A stretch of 64,000 nt of DNA, taken from assembly GCA_023374025.1 (NCBI GenBank), contig SIJG01000005.1, forward strand, positions 546,356-610,355. The letters run 5' to 3'. The translations under genes and the position numbers were made by a program. A model generated the notes under the pieces. The model saw only the letters and a program-made list of their open reading frames with translations, had not been told where the DNA came from and searched no databases. This document shows, in pieces, positions 43,700 to 55,453 of the stretch. How positions within the stretch are numbered: the first letter of the stretch is position 1; every line of letters starts with the position of its first letter. The stretch comes from Heterodera schachtii. Its lineage: Eukaryota > Nematoda > Chromadorea > Rhabditida > Heteroderidae.

Positions 43700-44380
43700 A
43701 TTTATATAATGAGAATGGAAAAGAAAAAAAGACAAGGTAAAAGAGTTAGTATGACAAATGAAGAGTATGACAGAGAATTAGAGGAATATGACCTTTTGCA
43801 TATTATAAAACCCAAGAAAAGAGCGTTTTGATAAATGAGAGTGGAAAAGAAAAAAAAGACAATATAAAATAGACAGTTGGCCAAATGAAGAGTATGACAG
43901 AGAAAACGGGCGAAATACGACCTGTGGCATAAGTCATACAATTGTTGGCATATGCAGCAAAAAGAAGATACACGTATTACTTTTGAGAATAAGACGAATG
44001 AAGAGTTATGGAGGTGAAATATGACCTTTTAGAATTGAAAATACGGCTATATGAGAGCATACATTGTTGACATATGCAGCATCTATTCTATTTATAATAC
44101 AATGAAATAGTGTTTATACAAAAGAGAGTGGAAAAGAAAAAAAAACAATGTAAAATAGACAGTTGGCCAAATGGAGAGTAGGACAGAGAAATCGGCGAAA
44201 TACGACCTGTGGCATAGATCATACAATTGTTGGCATATGCAGCATGAAAGTATCACACATTTTATTATACACTAAGGGTATGACGAATGGAGAGAAATTG
44301 AAGAAAATTAGCATTTTAGCATTGAAAATATGGCTATATGAGAGCATACATTGTTGCCAAATGTAAAATGGCATGGATAA
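43700..44380 (-). repeat. Upstream tandem units with ATGCCA motifs
   Basis: Alternating units (GAGAGTGGAAAAGAAAAAAA..ACAGTTGGCCAAATG..AAATACGACCTGTGGCAT and GACGAATGAAGAG..GCTATATGAGAGCATACATTG) repeat with a compound period of ~290 bp, starting near 43709, 43834, 43993, 44121 and 44281. ATGCCA occurs on the strand of the adjacent gene at 43930-43925, 43951-43946, 44215-44210, 44236-44231 and 44374-44369. The array sits just upstream of the signal-peptide exon. Confidence 0.6.
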
Positions 44381-44860
44381 AGTGCATTATGAGAAAATTA
44401 TATTTACATTTACAATATTGAATATAAGTGTAATTTATATATTTTTATAATGTTTATTTTAAATTTAAATTTTTAAAAATATTAAAATGAGACTGTGATT
44501 ATCTTGAATTATTCCAAATTTATTTACCATAATTTTTATCAAATTTTAAAAGCTAAATAGAATAAAATGGGCCCACAGCATTAAGACGTGCCAAAAATTT
44601 CTCGAATTTCCTACGGCGCGCTTATGTTGGACGCCGAAATCACCTTTCAAATTTTTGAAAAAACTAGCCCATGAATAATTTTGATTTTATAAAATCAACT
44701 AATACCGTTCATATTAATTCTAAAAAATTACATAAAATTTTGCTGGTTAAATAAAGAAAAAAAAACGCTTTGATGGAATAATTTATTCAACCGTAACCTA
44801 AATAAAAATAAATTCATTTTGGCCTGAAAACCACTAATCCGTTTTTGTACTAATATATAT

Positions 44861-45194
44861 ATTCAAATGGCGCAGTGGCAGGTCATCCACAGGCAACTCA
44901 TCCACAGTCAAGTCGTCCACATTTTTCTATGATAAAAATTAACTGGGTGCAATACGCAAATTTTTTTTTGAATTTTCCAAAAATGTTCTAATCTGGCCGG
45001 GATTCGAAATTGAGCCAAAGCGCCCCGATTACCCTTAAAAATAATTTAAGGAAAAATTAAAAAAGTTTTGGGACCAATGTTCTTTACATTTTTATTTTTA
45101 TTTTTATTCGAGAAAAATGTAGATGAGTTGACTGTGGATGAGATGCCTTGTGGATGAGTTGCCTGTGGATGACCTGCCCTGACCCCATTCAAAT
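44861..45194. mobile_element. hAT-like miniature element of CATCCACAG units, 8-bp duplication
   Basis: Element 44869-45186 (318 bp). Ends GGCGCAGTGGCAGGTCATCC / GGATGACCTGCCCTGACCCC. Both arms contain CATCCACAGGCAACTCATCC and its inverse. Flanks ATTCAAAT (44861-44868, 45187-45194) are identical. Non-coding. Confidence 0.92.
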
Positions 45195-45491
45195 AACACG
45201 AATTTAGTAAATGTTTTCTTAAAATAATTTGGTGCAGTTCAGGTGCCTTCATGACGGAGCGTTGCACAATGTGCGCTCGTCATGCCGCCCAACAGAAGTG
45301 GTTAGGTTACGGTGTGCCCCACCGTATTGGGCCGGTGTACGGTACTCATTGTTGGCCAACCCACCCACAATGAGCGGTCAACCGACAATGAGCAACTGGG
45401 TACTGGAAAAGGCTGGCCTGTTTGATTCCAGGACATCAATCTGTAAAAGAATGGAATAAAAATTAAAACTAATTACCACAAAATTGGGTGT

Positions 45492-45893
45492 TAGGGCCGG
45501 ACGCTCAGTTCAGTCCCGCATGGTTCGGCCCCAGACAAGTTTTCGATCTATAACTTTTTTTTCTTTGTCAACCAAATCCAACAATCTTGGTATCATTCGA
45601 AAGCTCTTCACATGCTCTATTAGCCTTACAAAAAGCAAAAAGATTTTCAAGCCTGGAAAAAATTTATTAAGAAAAAACTTCAAAAATTTCGACTTTTCGC
45701 AATTTTCATGAATAACTTTTTTAGAAATTGTCTAATCACAAAGCAATATCTTAGAAAAAGCTTCTATAAATATTAAGCTTTCGAATTATACGAAAATCGT
45801 TTGATTTAATTGGCAATGAAAAAGTTATAGTCAAAAAATTGGCTGGGGCCGAACCGTGCGGGGCCGTACTGAGGTAAACCGGTAAGGACCCTA
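45492..45893. mobile_element. Probable hAT-like miniature element, TAGGGCC ends
   Basis: The left TAGGGCCGGACGCTCAG...GGTTCGGCCCCA and right TGGGGCCGAACCGTGCGGGG...GGACCCTA are inverted over about 45 bp with mismatches. A smaller internal symmetry surrounds GAAAGCTCTTC. No flanking duplication was found. Open frames crossing it are artefacts. Confidence 0.6.
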
Positions 45894-46239
45894 TTTATTT
45901 CTTTATTAATTTAAAATCTCGACTATGGCTCTATAACAGCGCCAGGAAATTAATTACCCAATTTTGCCCTCCCGTTTTAAAAACGTTAAAAAGATTTTGG
46001 AAAATTTATCCGACACATCAGCAGAAAGCTTCATTGTTTATGCTAAACTTTTTGAGAAGCAACAAAATTAAACTACAGGAACTGTTTTTTGATACGATTA
46101 AATTATTCATTAATATAATATTTTAAAATGAATTTTTATAAATTAATAAATAAATTTAAATCAATCATCTAAATAGAAATTGAATTTTTTGATTTTATAT
46201 TTTTGTGTTAAAATCCCGTCAAATTAGGTTCTTTATTGG

Positions 46240-47430
46240 TCATCTTCCGTCTTCAAAGCAAATCATTTTGTTCATGAAATTCAGGTTATATCTTCTTAAT
46301 GAGACTAGTGGAATGTTCAATGTTTGGGCAATTTTACGATCGGCGAGCATCGGATTTTGTTTTTTCATTTGATAAAATTGCGTCGCAAATTCCATTTTTT
46401 CAGCAATTGTGTAAGACTTTCTATCTGTACTAAATTTTAAATGAATGAAATTCTTTTATAAATTTAAATTAAAAAATTAAATTAAATTAAATTCACTTTT
46501 TGAAGTGTTTTGATTGCTATTTAATTTCTCGGCCCATCTTTCAATTGTCACATAACCCACACCAATCATTTGCTTAATTTTTGCTTTAAATTCATTCCAT
46601 TCCTTTCGTGAATTTTTTCCATTTTTCATAAATTCATTTTTTATTTTAAAATATTTTTCAACAATTTCATTTCTTTGTTCATCATTATTTTGATTTTTCA
46701 AAGGTTTTCCATTTTTTAATTGTTTCTTCCATTTATAAATGGTTTTGTTATTTATGCCCAAATATTTGGCCAATATTTTTTGACATTTTTTTCTTTTCCC
46801 TTCCAACTTTTCATTTAATTTTTTTATTTTTTCATATAATTGATCAAATTGCTTTACTATTTTATATTTTTCATCATACGTATAATAATGCTTTTTGATC
46901 ATTCCAAATTCTCTTTTCCATTCGTAAATTTTCTTCCGATTTGCACACAATTTTTTAGCAATTTTAATTTCAATTTTATACCATTCTTTGTTTGAATATT
47001 TCCTTCCCATTTGATTAACTTTTTCTTTAATTTTGTGAAACTTTTCCACAATTTCTCTTTTCTTTTTATCAATTGCTTTTAAGAAATGATCAGAAATTTG
47101 TCCATTTTTTGTTGGCATTGGCAATTGGTCGCCCAATTCATCACAATCTGTGGACATTTCATCACTCTCTTCTTCTTTCACTTCCAAACTTTCATCAAAA
47201 TTTTGATCAATTTGTTGGATATGTTGTCCAAATTGGTTATTCTGATCAGCATTTTCTCCATAAATTATTTGATCAATTCGACAAATGTTTTCATCTGTTC
47301 TTTCGTCCCATTTTTGGCCAAATATTTCATCAAAACTTTTTTCTTCGTTTATTTTGCCAGCTTCAATTTGGTTAATTGCATTTTCTAATATTAAAACCCG
47401 CAAGAATATAAATATTAATAATATTTCCAT
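46240..47430 (-). CDS. Secreted helix-turn-helix repeat protein 1 (372 aa, 2 exons)
   Basis: Exons 47430-46497 and 46424-46240, phase-1 intron (GTGAAT donor, TAGTACAG acceptor). N-terminal signal peptide (MEILLIFIFLRVLILENAIN). An acidic region follows (EVKEEESDEMSTDCDELG), then four ~55-residue repeats: an amphipathic helix starting REIVEKF or alike, then KIA..LG....IYxWKK, the pattern of transposase/homeodomain-like HTH motifs. The fourth repeat is on exon 2 (DRKIAQTLNIPLVSLRRYN). A basic GKRKKCQK run lies between repeats 1 and 2. HTH repeats bind DNA in many proteins; a secreted form may act in the host nucleus, which is inference. Exon 1 is intact. The conserved block at 47508-47575 lies upstream. 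Confidence 0.85.
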
Positions 47431-47507
47431 GATTTTTTTGTAAAGATAAAATGAAATGATTTTTAATAATGTTTTATAAATGAATTTTGTAATTATTCAT
47501 TTTTAAT

Positions 47508-47575
47508 ATGGCTAGATTATTCGATCAATTATTAACCACATTTAGTCATTATATCATAATATGATGCATCAATTA
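47508..47575 (-). promoter_or_regulatory. Conserved upstream block of the HTH-repeat family
   Basis: Contains TCAATTATTAACCACATTTAGTCATTATA (read on plus as two pieces: TCAATTATTAACCAC, ATTTAGTCATTATA) and ATATGATGCA. The same block stands about 100 bases before the start codon of copies 2, 3 and 5. Confidence 0.6.
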
Positions 47576-49123
47576 TATTAATATAATTAAATTATAGTAT
47601 ATCTAATACAGCTATCAAATATGTCAAATTTATGATGATCAAATCAAATTAGATGTCAAAATAAATGTTATTAATCAAATTTCAATTTATTGAAAGAAAT
47701 TCATTGTTTGGGAGATAAATTTTTGATATTTTTGTTCCCGTTTTGACCTAGGGTACCACAACGACCCCCAATATTTTTGAATTTGTGATTATTTCGAATT
47801 TTAATAACAGTTTTGGCAAAGTGTAATGAACATAAACCGAAAAATATTCGCATAAAATAGGGTTACACGGGTCCGGGTACCCGACCGGGTCCAGACCCGG
47901 ATACCCGGCTTTTTCAAGACCCAGACTCGGTACCCGGACCCGACTTTTTGAAAGTCCAATACCCGTTACCCGACCCGGTAGGTCCGGGTCAAATCGGGTC
48001 AGAAAATACACTGGTAAGAATGGGGTTCTGGATCAAATGTTGAGCAAAGTTGGAGGAAATATAATTTTTTTTTTAATTTAATTAATTTTTTATTAGAAAC
48101 TAATCATTTATTACTACTGTGGCTTAATGATTAGTTTCTTGGGTTCTTTTACTTCTTTCTCAGGTTCAATTCTTCCTCATATCGGCCTCTTTTAAAAAAA
48201 AATTATAAGATTTTTGTTGAAAACTCTTATTTTATGGATTCAAACCCAGGTTTTTCTTTAAAAATGAAAAAAGGGGGGCTTAAACCTACGTAAAGAAAGC
48301 TCAAAAATTTTTAAAGAAAAATTTTTAGTTTTAATAAATAAAAATGTACAAAAAAAAATTTCTTATAGTTTTTTATAGTATCCAAATAATGATTTTGAAG
48401 GATTGAACCTTATGCTCCTTTTATAATTGTATATTTTTGGTATTCGAATTCAGGTCCGGGGTTCGGAATTCAGAGCAATGTTGTTATGAAATTTACTTTT
48501 TACTACAATACTTAATGCCACAGAAATTTATTTTAAAATTTTTGTATCACTGACACAATGCGCCACCGGGTTAAAAATTTGGATTTTGTAAATTTTATTA
48601 ATTAAATTAAAAATTAAAAGAACTAATAATAAAAAAAAAAAATCCATATTAAAATACAGGATTGAACTTATAGGATGTGGGAACTGATAAAAAAGAGTTT
48701 TTTGTAGAAGAAAAATTCCTCAAAAATTCATTTAATTCATAGGGTAAGTAAGCTAAACTCTCGAAATGACTAAGGAAGAATTGAGAACTTAAGAGTTTAA
48801 ACCTTAATTAGATGCCAATATTGATCATTTTAATTCCATCTACAAAAAGTTTATTTTTCATGACCCTCAAACTGACTACCAAATAAATCAGTATTTTCCA
48901 TTTTACTTATTTGAAATTTAACTACCCAAATGCTTTATTGTATATTTCCGATTTATCTAATGTTATACTGTCTATCATTTTGTGTTTTGAATTTTGGTAT
49001 TTATTTATGTTTTGAGAAATAAAATTTAAAACACATTTTCTTCTAAAATAGAGTTGAATTTTAATTAAACAATTTATTTCATCTCAAAAAATTGGGTGCG
49101 GTTTTATTGGCCATCTGTCATAT
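47576..49123. other. Intergenic, truncated element at 47868-48005
   Basis: 47868-48005 starts TAGGGTTACACGGGTCCGGG and is made of GGGTACCCGACC-type units in both orientations, like the outer part of the 13328-14203 element; its far end is missing. The remainder is A/T-rich with no gene that I can support. Confidence 0.5.
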
Positions 49124-50296
49124 TCAAAACATTTCCAATTTTTGCTCAAATTCAGATTTGTATTTTATTAAGGACATTAGCTCAATCTTCAACAATTCTG
49201 CGATTTTCACATCCGAAAATTTTGGAGTTTCCTTTTTCATAAGGTAATATTGCTTCATCATTTCCATTTTTTCGACAATTGTGAACCTTTTTCGCTCTGT
49301 AATATATTCAAATAAAAAAATTTATTTTTAAATTTAAAAATAAAAGTTTAATTGAATTGACCTTTTAAATTATTTTGTTTAATTCCTAATTTCTTTGCCC
49401 ATTTTTCAATCGTCCAATAACCCACACCAAACATTTGTTTAATTTTTACATTAAATGCCTTCCATTCCTTCTGCGAATGTTTTCTCATTTGCATAAATTC
49501 ATTTTTTATTTTCAAATATTTTTCAATAATTTCTCTTTTTGCTCTTCAGTTTTTTGGGTTTCCAAAGATTTTCCATTTTTTAATTGTTTTTTCCATCTAT
49601 AAATGCTTTTTAAACTTACGCCCAAATGTTTTGCTATTATTTTTTGACATTTTTTTCTTTTTCCATTCAATTTTTCATTTAATTTTTCATTTATTTTTCC
49701 ATATATTTGATCAAATCGCTTTAATATTTGAACTTTTTGCTCATATGAATAACTATTTTTGATCATCATTCCAAATTCCCGTTTCCATTTGTAAATTTTC
49801 TTCCGATTTGCACCCAATTTTTGTCCAATTTTTCTTTCAATTTTTTGCCATTCTTTTTTTGAATATTTCCTTCCCATTTGATTAACTTTTTCTTTAATTT
49901 TGTGAAACTTTTCCACAATTTCTCTTTTCTTTTTATCAATTGCTTTTAAGAAATGATCAGAAATTTGTCCATTATTTGTTGGCATTGGCAATTGGCCGAC
50001 CAATTCATCATAATTTATGGACATTTCTTCACTCTCCTCTTCTTTCACTTCCAAACTTTCATCAAAAATTTGATCAATTTGTTGATCATTTTGTCCAAAT
50101 TGGTTATTCTGATCAGCATTTTCTCCATAAATTATTTGATCAATTCGACAAATGTTTTCATCTGTTCTTTCGTCCCATTTTTGGCCAAATATTTCATCGA
50201 AACTTTTTCTTCGTTTATTTTGCCAGCTTCAATTTGGTTAATTGCATTTTTGAATATTAATGCGCATAGTAATAAAAATGTTACTAATATTTTCAT
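49124..50296 (-). pseudogene. HTH-repeat protein 2, two frameshifts
   Basis: Exons 50296-49362 and 49296-49124 are collinear with copies 1 and 5. The frame breaks twice, each time by one missing A in an A-run: near 50210 (five A where copy 1 has six) and near 49540 (five A where copies 3 and 5 have six). Signal peptide (MKILVTFLLLCALIFKNAIN), acidic region, repeats and exon 2 are otherwise well kept. Because both lesions are homopolymer length changes, assembly error is a real alternative to decay. Confidence 0.8.
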
Positions 50297-50385
50297 ATTT
50301 TTTGTAAAAAAAAAATAATGAATAATTTTTATAAAAAATTGTTTATTTCCCAATGAATTTTGTAATTATTAATTTTAAGACTGGC

Positions 50386-50450
50386 TAAATTATATATACA
50401 ATCAATTATTAACCACGTTTAGTCATTATAACATCAATATGATACAACAT
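50386..50450 (-). promoter_or_regulatory. Conserved upstream block, HTH copy 2
   Basis: TCAATTATTAACCACGTTTAG followed by TCATTATAACATCAATATGAT, matching the blocks of copies 1, 3 and 5 at the same distance from the start codon. Confidence 0.6.
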
Positions 50451-50749
50451 TTTAATAATATTTTGCTTTTCTCAGCGAATTGGGGAGTAATTAATATGAG
50501 CTAAACGATAATTAAGGGGGTTTTTCATTTTTGTTCTCATCCGGTGTTATCTGATCAAAGATTCAACTAATCTAAATGAATTTGATCAGTTTTATACAAT
50601 TCATTGCCTTTATGCCCACCTGCTTAATGATTCGTTTCATGAATTTTAATTTTAAATATTTTTGAAATGCATGGAATTAAGTAAAATTTATGAATAGATG
50701 AAATCAATGTCAAAATAAACTGCACAGCATATTAAAGATAAAGTATATG

Positions 50750-51191
50750 AAATTACGGAACCGCAAAGGGAAGCGGCACAAGTTGGGTTAAAGCAAACTC
50801 AAAAGCGGACCGATAAAGAGACGCGGTATTTGAAAATGCGCAACGCGTGCGAGATGAAGCATATACAAAAGCGGGAACACTAAAAGAGGAGGTGCAACGG
50901 ATCAAAAATCAAGCATATGCAAATGCGGAGACGATGAGGACGAATGCGAGACGGGCGAGAGAGAAAGCACGCGTAAATGCAGACAGAATGAGAGACGCGG
51001 CCTGTGCGAATGGGGAACGCGACCGCGACAAAGCGTATGCGAATGCGGAAAAGCAAAGGGACCGCTTAGTGTCACAACGCATCCGAAACGAAGCAAGAGC
51101 TACCGCAAGTCAGCGCAGAGATGAGGCACAACGCCAACGCACTGAATTGTACGGAAATGCGGACAAGCAAATGGAGACGGCGCTCTTTTAA
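50750..51191 (+). pseudogene. Fragment of an Ala/Arg-rich repeat protein (RDxAYANAExxR units)
   Basis: An open frame from about 50820 to 51191 encodes degenerate 11-residue units such as RDKAYANAEKQ and RDEAYTKAGTL, a charged Ala-rich helix resembling LEA-type repeats. Upstream, the same units continue in another frame with a stop (CGATAAAGAGAC). At 51957-52010 a stray unit (RIREEAYANPQ) follows a minisatellite. There is no signal peptide, start or splice structure. GC and codon use differ from the neighbours. I read it as a decayed gene of unknown function. Confidence 0.5.
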
Positions 51192-51649
51192 TTGATACCA
51201 AATTTGTAGGCTTTGGCCAAATATCCAATGAAACAGAGGATAGTCATAATGGACGCGTTAAAGCAGAGCGTTTATTTCAAGTGTTAGGGTTTGTTGTTTA
51301 GACTCATTAGACATTTTGTCGTTAGGAATTTGTGATTTTATGGCCATTCTAATTCACATTAGAAGAGCCGGGGCACCCAAATTATAATCAATTACCTAGC
51401 ACATGGTCGGTCATATGGTGGCAAGGCAAAACGGTAATTTTTTTATGTTTATCTTGTTTTTAAGGCGTAATTTACTAAATCTTCATGTAAAACGGACGCA
51501 AGCACCCACAATTGTAATCAGCAATTGAAAGAAGATTCGATTCCAAACTTTGAAGAATGGCACCCACAATAATAATCTGACGAGAAGATGGACTATGGAG
51601 GGACGAATTTGAGGTTTTGGGGTGAGGAATGGCATGAAGATGTTTTTGG

Positions 51650-51955
51650 AGCAGGGCGGGGCACTCAAAATAATCACAAAATGAACTCAAAAACATCACA
51701 AAATGAACCCATTTTTGACGGGCACTCAAAAACAATCACAAAATGAACTCCATTTTTGGATCAGTGACCATTTTCTAATTTCTAATCGGGGCACTCAAAA
51801 ACAATCACAAAATGAACCCATTTTTGACGGGACACTCAAAATAATCACAAAATGAACCCATTTTTGACGGGGCACTCAAAAACAATCAGAAAATGAACAC
51901 ATTTTTGACGGGGCACTCAAAAACAATCACAAAATGAACCAATTTTGGAGGGCAC
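51650..51955. repeat. ~41-bp minisatellite (GGCACTCAAAAACAATCACA)
   Basis: About seven copies of GGCACTCAAAAACAATCACA + AAATGAACCCATTTTTGACG with small indels. It interrupts the degenerate Ala/Arg repeat gene, whose unit reappears right after it. Confidence 0.85.
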
Positions 51956-52009
51956 TCTATGGACCGCATCCGCGAGGAGGCGTATGCGAACCCGCAAGGG
52001 ATTATCGAT

Positions 52010-53508
52010 GCCTCGCTTTCAAGCGAATAATGGGGTGCAATGATAATTATGGGATGAAGCAGATATGTGTCATAATGCTTAAATATTTAAGTTTGTGGGC
52101 TGACATCGCCATTGGACGGAACAGGAGATGAAATAATTGCTTGTTTCAAGCCGAAAGGAGCAATTGGACCGATAGGGACCAAAATTTTGCGCGAGTTTAG
52201 GGCAAATGAAACGGTGAAAGATGGACGAAACGATCACGAAGAAGCCGTGTTATCTGATGATGATGCAGGGCTGGATTGAGTCGGAGATGACGACGAATTG
52301 TTCATTTATTAGCCCCTTTTACTGTTGAATTGCGTTTAATTTTTTTGGAAAATGTGCCAAATATTTATTTTGTTCTTAACTTTGAAAAAGGTCTTACTTA
52401 TATTGTAATTAGCCGGTTTTAGCGAAAATAAAAACAAAATCTTTTTGGCTGTCAAATAAATTTAAACCTCATCACAGACAGACCAATGGCAATGATAGAG
52501 AATATAATTTTAATAAATCCAATTAAGAATTATTGCTGAAAGACAATTTTACGTTCAAATCTTTATATAACATGTCTTTAGCAACCCAATTGAGAATATT
52601 TGCATGACATGGTCAACCGATTGGGAGACGGACACATGCTGGTTGCCCTGTCGGTTCGGCTCGGTCCACCAAATTGTCCAAATTGTCCCACCCCCCCCCC
52701 TAGGGCATGATTGTTTTGTTTGCACAGAAGCCAGCATACCTTGTGCCCGTGCCTAGCTGCTTCTCAAAGCAATTTTGTCCATTCATTGCTCATCACCATC
52801 AGTAGAGATGAAGCCGCCGCTTGCATCGGCCGGGGCATCCAAATTAACTCCCCCCCCGGCTGTGCTTCCTTCTCCACCAATTTTTAGCCGCACTTCCCCC
52901 AGGGCATGAAAATGGGCGGTAAACAGTCAAATTGGGCAAATCCAACACAAAGGCACAAGGTGTTGTGGCGTTGTGTTGACGACGCTTTTTGTCGGACGTC
53001 CGCCGCCGGTGGGTCCAACCGAAAATGTTGGCTAATTTGCGTCGCTAAACGTCCTTTCATGTGCAATATGTTGAGTAGTCATTGACAGCAACAGCTTCTC
53101 CTTCAATCTATTTTTACATCTCCCAACCAAAAAGAACATTTTCATTGAATTGCTTGAATGGATTTACAAATACACAAATATACCTATACGACAAAATTCT
53201 CACCCTAATAATTATAGAACAGAGATACGAAAAAATATTTGATTTTTTTTTATCTATTTTACCATTTAAAAGTCTATTTATTGTAAAGATTGGACCTGTT
53301 TTTACTCATAATTTGCTGTGAAAAAAGAACTCATTACTGTAAAAGAACAAAAAAAAATTACTAAACAAAATTCTTGAAATTATGGAACAACTTCATTCAA
53401 AATATATCTCTCCATATTTATCTTTTTGAATTTTAATTGAATTTTTGATATATTTTTTCCATGCAATTCATTTCATCTCGACAAATTTTTGGTCGCCACC
53501 TGTCCTTT
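52010..53508. other. No gene recognised; GC-richer patch 52600-53060
   Basis: 52600-53060 is less A/T-rich and contains C-runs, but six-frame reading gives only short frames without splice support or known motifs. The rest is A/T-rich. Confidence 0.4.
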
Positions 53509-54655
53509 TCAAAACTTCTCCACATTTTCTTGAAATGCAACTTTAAATCTGGCTAATGACGCTGTTGAGATTTTGAAAATTTGGGCAATTTTTCGATCAC
53601 TGAGATTTTTATTTTCATTTTTCAGCTGATAATATTGCTTCATCATTTCCATTTTTTCAGAGATTGTGTAAACATTTTTCTCTGAAATTTATTTTTTTTA
53701 AATTATTATAAATATTAAATTAACCTTTTGAAATATTTTGATTGTTGCCAATTTTCTTTGACCAAATTTCAATTGTCTGAAAACTCACACCAAACATTTG
53801 TTTATTTCCATAAAATTCTTTCCATTCTTTCTGTGAATGTTTTCCATTTTGCTTAAATTCGTTTTTTAATTTAAAATATTTTTCAACAATTTCCCTTTTT
53901 TGCTCATCAGCTTTATGATTTTTCATTGAGTTTCCTTTTTTTAATTGTTTCTTCCATCTTTGAATGCTTCTGATATTTATACCCAAATGTTTTGCCAATA
54001 TTTTTTTACATTTTTCACTTTTTCCCTCCAATTTTTCATTTAATTTCATTTTTAATTTGCCATATATTTGATCAAATTGTTTTAATATTTCTCTTTTTTC
54101 CTCATTTGAATAACTCTTTTTGACCATCATTCCAAATTCCCTCTTCCATTCGTAGATTTTCCCGTAACTAACACGCAATTTTTGAGCAATTTTTCTTTCA
54201 ATTTTAATCAATTCTTCTGATTATTTCTTTTCCATTTTCCTAAATTTTTCTCTTATTGAATGAAATTTTTCCACAATTTCTCTTTTCTTTTTATCAATTG
54301 CTTTTGAAAAATGATCAGAAATTTGTCCATTTTTTGTTGGCATTGGCAATTGGTCGCCCAATTCATCACAATTTGTGGACATTTCTTCACTCTCCTCTTC
54401 TTTCACTTCCATATTTTCATCAAAATTTTGATCAAATTGTCGAACATTTTGTCCAAATTGATTATTCTGATCAGCAATTTCTCCATTAAATATTTGATCA
54501 ATTCGACAAATGTTTTCTTCTGTTCTTTCGACCCATCTTTGACCAAATATTTGAACAAAACTTTTTTCTTGCTTTATTTTGCCAGCCTCAACTCGGTTAA
54601 TTGAATTTTCGAATATTATTGCACATATGAATAAAAAGAATAATAATATTTTCAT
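53509..54655 (-). pseudogene. HTH-repeat protein 3, one nonsense codon
   Basis: Exons 54655-53725 and 53681-53509 with a phase-1 intron. It is the close inverted relative of copy 5 (same exon 2 apart from a few residues, same 3' flank). In the first HTH repeat the codon at 54223-54221 is TAA where copy 5 has TAT, after which the frame continues unchanged through the other repeats. Signal peptide MKILLFFLFICAIIFENSIN is identical to copy 5. A single-base lesion: young pseudogene, readthrough, or consensus error. Confidence 0.85.
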
Positions 54656-54728
54656 TATTTTTTTTTGTAAAATATAATGAATTTTTTTATAAAAAAATAA
54701 AATGAATTTTGTAATTATTAATTTTATA

Positions 54729-54795
54729 GCCTGGCTAAATTATTCAATCAATTATTAACCACATTTAGTCATTATATTATCAATATGATGCAATA
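54729..54795 (-). promoter_or_regulatory. Conserved upstream block, HTH copy 3
   Basis: CTGGCTAAATTATTCAATCA, ATTATTAACCACATTTAG, TCATTATATTATCAATATG; a near-perfect inverse of the block before copy 5. Confidence 0.6.
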
Positions 54796-55453
54796 TTTTA
54801 ATAATAATTCAATTATTATTATATTCTCCTTTTCTCACCGAATTGGGGGTAACATGAGAAAACAAAAAATCATGTTGGAAAAGCGCAGACGGATCGGATT
54901 AATTAATGAATTAATTAAACAAAATAAATGTTGATTTTATTTTTTTGGTATCTGATGTTGTTTGCTCATTGATTCGACCAAATGTAAATAACAAAAGCAT
55001 TGATTTTTAAGTCGAAGCTATGATCCGATAAAATCAAAAGTCAAAATATATTTTATTTTCTTGATTTGAGATAGTGAAAATCCCAAATTTTAAAATTTTA
55101 AAAAATATTTTAGTTTTAAAATTTCACAATTTTTAAAGAAGTTTTACTTTCTAACCTTCCATTCTTAATAGTGCATAAAAATCTCGTTGTCTTGTGCCTA
55201 AATAAGGCCCTAAAAACACGAGAAACCAGATGAGACGAGACAAGACGAGCAATAGCCCTAATATTTTAAAAAATTGAAAAAAATTTGTGTTGCAAATTTT
55301 GATTAAGCAAAAATTTTGGCGGTTTTTGAGTTATTCTTATCATAAGTAAAACATATTTTCTATTAATGAATAAAATTTTAAAACATTTCTTGTTCGGCTG
55401 CCAAATTTCAATTTTTGGATTCCTAATCCCAATGTTGTACTTTTTTTCCAGGT

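Noticed and set aside
43487..43831. 114-codon plus-strand frame
   Set aside because: Antisense to the signal-peptide exon and continuing into upstream tandem units; no motif.
47073..47388. Phe/Leu-rich plus-strand frames (also at 49940, 54256 and on the minus strand at 57887)
   Set aside because: The same antisense shadow appears in every HTH-repeat copy and reflects Lys/Glu/Asn codons of the real gene.
51650..51955. CRISPR-like array
   Set aside because: Units are directly adjacent without unique spacers, and the genome is eukaryotic; it is a minisatellite.
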